From an uncultured Burkholderiales bacterium (lineage in GTDB: Bacteria > Pseudomonadota > Gammaproteobacteria > Burkholderiales > Burkholderiaceae_A): 35,515 nucleotides of DNA. This document shows, one piece after another, positions 31,956-35,515 of the stretch (position 1 is the first letter of the stretch; every line of letters begins with the position of its first letter). The notes beneath the pieces are model-generated. The model searched no databases and was not told the DNA's origin. It saw only the letters and a list, made by a program, of their open reading frames with translations. Both the position numbers and the translations under genes were made by a program. The DNA lies in the NCBI GenBank assembly GCA_937864175.1, contig CALMJH010000040.1:1-35515 (forward strand), written 5' to 3'.

Positions 31956-32836
31956 GACAGGGATGGCCGATCGAAGGCCACGTCACCGTCGGGGGACGGG
32001 ACACCGCTCGGCCGCAGGGACTCAAAGTCAAAGAGTGCGCGGTCCAACAAATGCGAGGGCTTGACGTTGGTCAGGGCTTTGAACATGGATTCCACGCGAC
32101 CGGGATATTGTTTCTCCCAGGATTTAAGCATGGCCTTGACCTGCTGGCGTTGGAGGTTCTCCTGCGAGCCGCAGAGGTCACAGGGGATGATCGGAAAGGC
32201 CCGATGGGTGGCCCAGGCCTCAAGGTCCTCTTCCTCGACGTAGGCCAGTGGCCGGATGACTGTGTGCTGACCATCATCAGAGACCAGCTTGGGCGGCATC
32301 GACTTGAGTGAGCCCCCGAAAAAAAGGTTTAAGAAAAAAGTCTGAAGGATGTCATCACGGTGGTGGCCCAGGGCGATCTTGGTGGCCTTGAGTTCGGTGG
32401 CTACCCGGTAGAGGGTGCCTCGCCGCAGCCGCGAGCAGAGCGAGCACATGGTCTGGCCCTCTGGGATCACCCGCTTCACGATGCTGTAGGTGTCTTGGTT
32501 CTCGATGTGAAAGGGCAGACCCCGCGACTGAAGGTAGTCGGGCAAGACATGAGCAGGAAAACCGGGATGGCCCTGGTCGAGGTTCACCGCAATCAGCTCG
32601 AATTCAACGGGCGCCCGTGACTGAAGCGACAGCAGCAGATCCAGCAGGCCATAGCTGTCTTTGCCACCAGATAGACAGACCATGATGCGGTCACCCGGCT
32701 CGATCATGTTGAAGTCTGCAATGGCCTCGCCCACCTGCCGATGCAGGCGCTTGGAGAGTTTGTTGACCTCTGTGGCGTTGCGCAGGGCCCTTGGGGTCCG
32801 CTGCAGGCCCTCGATCGAGACTAGGCTGGTCGCCAC
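31952..32836 (-). CDS. ttcA: TtcA tRNA 2-thiocytidine(32) synthetase
   Basis: The 294-residue protein has the PP-loop SGGKDS at 56-61. Two CxxC pairs, Cys131/Cys134 in CSLC and Cys219/Cys222 in CDLC, are typical of TtcA, which binds a 4Fe-4S cluster. It thiolates cytidine 32 of certain tRNAs. The start is taken as GTG at 32834-32836, overlapping the folB end by 16 bases; no better start lies before the PP-loop domain. ubiB follows with ATGA overlap. Confidence 0.94.
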   Translation of the reverse strand: MATSLVSIEGLQRTPRALRNATEVNKLSKRLHRQVGEAIADFNMIEPGDRIMVCLSGGKDSYGLLDLLLSLQSRAPVEFELIAVNLDQGHPGFPAHVLPDYLQSRGLPFHIENQDTYSIVKRVIPEGQTMCSLCSRLRRGTLYRVATELKATKIALGHHRDDILQTFFLNLFFGGSLKSMPPKLVSDDGQHTVIRPLAYVEEEDLEAWATHRAFPIIPCDLCGSQENLQRQQVKAMLKSWEKQYPGRVESMFKALTNVKPSHLLDRALFDFESLRPSGVPSPDGDVAFDRPSLS

Positions 32837-33213
32837 TCGAAGACCTCAATGCCAACCGTCTGGCAGTCTGGATAGACATCCGGTTTCTGGGTGGTCACCC
32901 GCACAGCCCGCACGCTGGCGGGCTCAAAACAGAGCGCAACGATGTCGTCGATCAGGGTCTCCTGCAGGTTGTAGTGTCGCGAGTGGGCCAGGCGGTGGAC
33001 GCCCATCCGGATGAAGTCGTAGTCCACAACATCCTGAACATCGTCGCGGCCGGAGGTGGAGAGTGCCTTCGGGACAAACAACTCCACACTCACCAGAATG
33101 CGTTGACGGGCCTGCTTCTCAAAGTCATGAAAGCCAATAGAGGCCTCCAAGGAGAACTCCTGCAGGAAGATTCGGCGGCAGTCCGCCAGACGAGGGTCAA
33201 GAAGAAGAGTCAT
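32821..33213 (-). CDS. folB: Dihydroneopterin aldolase FolB
   Basis: The 130-residue protein shows the FolB pattern: an N-terminal [19 protein letters not shown], a central VDYDFI and the substrate-binding [10 protein letters not shown] near residues 107-116 with the conserved lysine. It cleaves 7,8-dihydroneopterin to 6-hydroxymethyl-dihydropterin in folate synthesis. Its ATG overlaps the SDR stop as ATGA, and that SDR looks like a pteridine reductase, so the pair forms a pterin module at the head of the operon. Confidence 0.9.
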   Translation of the reverse strand: MTLLLDPRLADCRRIFLQEFSLEASIGFHDFEKQARQRILVSVELFVPKALSTSGRDDVQDVVDYDFIRMGVHRLAHSRHYNLQETLIDDIVALCFEPASVRAVRVTTQKPDVYPDCQTVGIEVFEWRPA

Positions 33214-34037
33214 CGAGTTTCAAACATCACATCACGGTGGGTGGCAACCAGGTGTTGGCCGCCGTCGACAGGCAGGTTAATGCCAGTAATGGCCCGGGCC
33301 TGGGCAAGCCAGACAACAGCCTGTCCAATCTCGTGGGGGTGGCTGGAGGCTCCAAGGGGGGTCATGCGATGGGCCCGATCGAACTCTTCTACGGTCTGAT
33401 CAGCCGATGGCAGGCTGATGCCTGGCGAGAGGCCCACCACCCGCAAGACCGGTGCAAAGGCCCTGGCCATTAATTGACTGGCCGTGAGAAGGGCGGACTT
33501 CGACAGCGTGTAGGAGAAGAAGTCGGGATTAAGGTTTTCGAGCTTCTGGTCCAGCAGGTTCACCACGCAGGCGGGGTCACTGCCAGTCGACTCGCGGGAC
33601 CTGAGTGCATAGAGGGCCTGGGTGAGCAAGACCGGTGCCACTAGGTTGGTCTGGTGGTGACGCTGCAGAGACTGCGCGGAGGCATTGGCCGGCTCGTCAA
33701 ACTCAAATCGGCTGGCATTGTTCACCAGCAGCCGCAGGGGCAGGCCCGCCGACTGCTCAAGGCTCTCTAGCCAGTGAATCGCCTGGGCGGAGGTCTCCAT
33801 CTGGTCAAGGTCCATCTGGGCCACCCGCACCCGATGACCTGACGGGTCTAGACGCTGGGCCAGGGCATTCGCCTCATCCAGGGATCGATGACAGTGCAAG
33901 ACCACAGACCAGCCGGACTCAACCAGTGCCGTTGCGATTGCAGCGCCAAGCCTGCGGCCACCACCGGTCACCAGGGCGGACCCTGGCGATGGCCTGGCCT
34001 GGTCGGTTGCAGGAGGATGGGCGGCATGACGGTGCAT
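33210..34037 (-). CDS. SDR oxidoreductase, pteridine-reductase-like (FolM/PTR1 type)
   Basis: The 275-residue protein has the NADP-binding VTGGGRRLG near residues 23-31 and LVNNAS at 104-109. The active-site segment is NLLDQK...FSYTLSK: Asp163, Tyr176 and Lys180 have the Asp-13-Tyr-4-Lys spacing of pteridine reductase PTR1 (Asp181, Tyr194, Lys198 in Leishmania) instead of the Ser-Tyr-Lys of classical SDRs. This, plus the 4-base overlap with folB, suggests reduction of dihydromonapterin, dihydrobiopterin or dihydrofolate; substrate is inferred. I chose the ATG at 34035-34037; longer frames run into the divergent methyltransferase gene. Confidence 0.8.
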   Translation of the reverse strand: MHRHAAHPPATDQARPSPGSALVTGGGRRLGAAIATALVESGWSVVLHCHRSLDEANALAQRLDPSGHRVRVAQMDLDQMETSAQAIHWLESLEQSAGLPLRLLVNNASRFEFDEPANASAQSLQRHHQTNLVAPVLLTQALYALRSRESTGSDPACVVNLLDQKLENLNPDFFSYTLSKSALLTASQLMARAFAPVLRVVGLSPGISLPSADQTVEEFDRAHRMTPLGASSHPHEIGQAVVWLAQARAITGINLPVDGGQHLVATHRDVMFETR

Positions 34038-34068
34038 GGCGCAAGTGTAGCTTTGATACCCTGCCTGC

Positions 34069-35334
34069 ATGCGCAAACGCCTCCATGATGAATTGCTGGA
34101 AGTCGCCAGCCAGCAAGGCCATTGGCTGGGTTTTGACCAGTTCATGCTGGCTGCCCTGACCCACCCCACCGAGGGCTATTACAGCCGCAGTCGCGGCGAT
34201 GGCCAGCCGAGCGGCCCATTTGGGCCCCAAGGGGATTTTGTAACGGCTCCCATGCTGGGCCCTTGGCTGGCTATGGCGATCTCAGAGGCCTTTCAAGATC
34301 TCTGTCGGCATGCGGACCGGCAGGCCCCAGCCTGGGCCCAGCAGGGCCTCTCGATTCGGGAGTTCGGCCCTGGGGACGGCAGCCTGGCGGCCGACCTCCT
34401 GATTGACCTGGCCAAGGCCCAGCGCCTTCCGGTGGTCTACGAATTTGTCGAGGTGAGCCCCAGCCTGGCGGCCCTGCAGCGCAAGACCATTGCCCTGCGG
34501 CTCGAGCAGGCGCTGGGAGCTGCCCAGGCCAGCGAACTCATCGGCAGACTCAGTTGGCTGGACCAGACGCGGCCATCCCCGAACCCTTGGGCCGGTCTGG
34601 TGGTGGCCAACGAGGTCGCCGATGCCCTGCCGGTTAAACGGTTTGAGTGGCGGGGCCCAGACCAGTCGGTTGTGGAGTGGGGCCTGGCCTGGCAGGACGC
34701 CGGCTGGACTTGGAGCCCGCGCCCTGCTCAGCCGGACCTGGCCCAGGCCGTTGCTGCGCGCAGGCAGGCCTACCGACAGGCGCGTTCGGACTTGCCGGAT
34801 TGGCGACCGGGACACCTGGGGGAGTGGTCTCCGTGGCTTGGGCCGTGGGCTCGTGGCCTTGTGGAGGCGCTTGATTGGGGCCAGTTGCTGATTCTGGATT
34901 ACGGCTACGAGCGGGTGGAGTTAGACCATGCGGACCGGTCGGCGGGCACCCTGGCGGGGCACCTGCGACACCAGCGGATCGACGATCCCAAGGCCTGGAT
35001 CGTCGAACCGGGCCAGATGGACCTGACAGCCCATGTGGATTTCACCGCTCTGGCCGAGACGATGGCCGCTACCGATGGAGTCGACCTGCGCCTGAGCAGC
35101 CAGGCACGCTGGCTATTGGACCAAGGCGTCTTAGACCGGGCCCAGTCTGCGCTTTTTCACCTGGCCGATCCAGACGCCCTGGGCCAGCCTCCCCAAGACC
35201 CGGCCAGACTCGCTGCCCTGGCAGGGCTTCAGACGCTCTTGTCTGATGCAGCCATGGGCCAACAGTTTCTGGTGCTTACGGCCTCAAAAGGCTTTCTAGC
35301 TGACGAAGACGGGCCTGTGCCACCGCCTGTCTGA
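34069..35334 (+). CDS. MidA/NDUFAF7-family SAM-dependent methyltransferase
   Basis: The 421-residue protein fits the DUF185 family in length and motifs. Near the N-terminus THPTEGYYS and GDFVTAP are family signatures, and the SAM-binding glycine motif is REFGPGDGSLAADLL near residue 97-111. The conserved VVANEVADALPV follows near 180. The eukaryotic member NDUFAF7 methylates an arginine on complex I subunit NDUFS2; the bacterial target is not established. It diverges from the SDR across 31 bases and its 3' end overlaps the next gene by 59 bases on the opposite strand. Confidence 0.88.
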   Translation: MRKRLHDELLEVASQQGHWLGFDQFMLAALTHPTEGYYSRSRGDGQPSGPFGPQGDFVTAPMLGPWLAMAISEAFQDLCRHADRQAPAWAQQGLSIREFGPGDGSLAADLLIDLAKAQRLPVVYEFVEVSPSLAALQRKTIALRLEQALGAAQASELIGRLSWLDQTRPSPNPWAGLVVANEVADALPVKRFEWRGPDQSVVEWGLAWQDAGWTWSPRPAQPDLAQAVAARRQAYRQARSDLPDWRPGHLGEWSPWLGPWARGLVEALDWGQLLILDYGYERVELDHADRSAGTLAGHLRHQRIDDPKAWIVEPGQMDLTAHVDFTALAETMAATDGVDLRLSSQARWLLDQGVLDRAQSALFHLADPDALGQPPQDPARLAALAGLQTLLSDAAMGQQFLVLTASKGFLADEDGPVPPPV

Positions 35335-35515
35335 CGTCTTGCTGATGGGCGGCGGCCTGCTGGGCCACCTCGCCCATGGGCAAGGCCAGCAGGCTCTCGA
35401 GCCGCTCGGCATACCGACCAAGCAGATGGGGATCTTCGAGGCGCAGGGCCTGGGCAAAGGCAAGGCAGCCCTGAAGGTCATCGGGCCTTCGAGGCAGATC
35501 ATGCCGCATTAACCA
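35276..35515 (-). CDS. cca: Probable C-terminus of CCA-adding tRNA nucleotidyltransferase (partial)
   Basis: The frame is open through the right edge, so the 79 or so visible codons are likely the end of a longer protein, although an ATG occurs at 35507-35509. The pattern RRPDDLQGCLAFAQA, then GRYAERLESLLAL and QAVAQARLRQLESLL, resembles the C-terminal region of bacterial Cca, where a (K/R)P motif, a tyrosine-containing spacer and a final RixAL helix occur. In Burkholderiales cca is often next to this methyltransferase gene. With only the tail visible and weak sequence signals, a small unrelated protein is possible. Confidence 0.5.
   Translation of the reverse strand, partial: WLMRHDLPRRPDDLQGCLAFAQALRLEDPHLLGRYAERLESLLALPMGEVAQQAAAHQQDVRQAVAQARLRQLESLLRP

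Noticed and set aside
34038-34169. Longer SDR N-terminus of 44 residues
   Set aside because: It would run antisense through the start of the methyltransferase gene and precedes the Rossmann fold with low-complexity, unconserved sequence.

Overview
The window is an ordinary, very gene-dense piece of a GC-rich betaproteobacterial chromosome, most likely Burkholderiales. This is inferred from the gene set and order: comM beside ubiK, the mreBCD-mrdA-rodA block divergent from gatCAB, aceK, a single-gene cobalamin-dependent metH, a DUF1840 gene, and the folB/ttcA/ubiB/glmU/glmS run. I see no rRNA, tRNA, CRISPR, transposon, prophage or integration signature. No gap between genes exceeds about 230 bases. 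Genes overlap by 4-60 bases at many junctions, so the genome looks compact.

Region 1 (1-4320): The first bases hold the start of a secreted protein read leftwards. Upstream of it is a good sigma-54 (-24/-12) promoter and a candidate NtrC site, which suggests nitrogen control. On the other side are ubiK (ubiquinone biogenesis factor) and comM (transformation helicase). comM converges on an MFS transporter, which is followed upstream by a small lipoprotein gene. A divergent DUF1840 gene follows.

Region 2 (4318-18079, all minus strand): A nearly continuous run is read mreB, mreC, mreD, mrdA (PBP2), rodA, aceK, a GMC-family oxidoreductase, a metallo-beta-lactamase-fold hydrolase, metH. The first five genes make the rod-shape elongasome. 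AceK controls isocitrate dehydrogenase. The GMC and MBL-fold genes overlap by an ATGA and look like an uncharacterised two-enzyme module.

Region 3 (18169-25632): gatC-gatA-gatB (Glu/Asp-tRNA amidotransferase) diverges from mreB across 89 bases holding a near-perfect palindrome. gatB converges on an AmpG-like muropeptide permease. An M48 lipoprotein peptidase, exonuclease III (xth), pyrE and a universal stress protein follow. xth and pyrE diverge across only 20 bases, which hold a perfect 15-base inverted repeat. A strong hairpin closes pyrE.

Region 4 (25207-34037, minus strand): An eight-gene run is read SDR, folB, ttcA, ubiB, sodium:solute symporter, glmU, glmS, usp. Most junctions overlap. 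The SDR has the Asp-Tyr-Lys spacing of pteridine reductases and sits next to folB, so a pterin/folate role is likely.

Region 5 (34069-35515): A MidA/NDUFAF7-family methyltransferase diverges from the SDR and converges, with overlap, on what is probably the 3' end of cca.

I found no clearly new multi-gene system. The best second-look items are the NtrC/sigma-54 region at the left edge, the xth/pyrE operator-like palindrome, the PTR1-like SDR beside folB, and the GMC plus MBL-fold pair.
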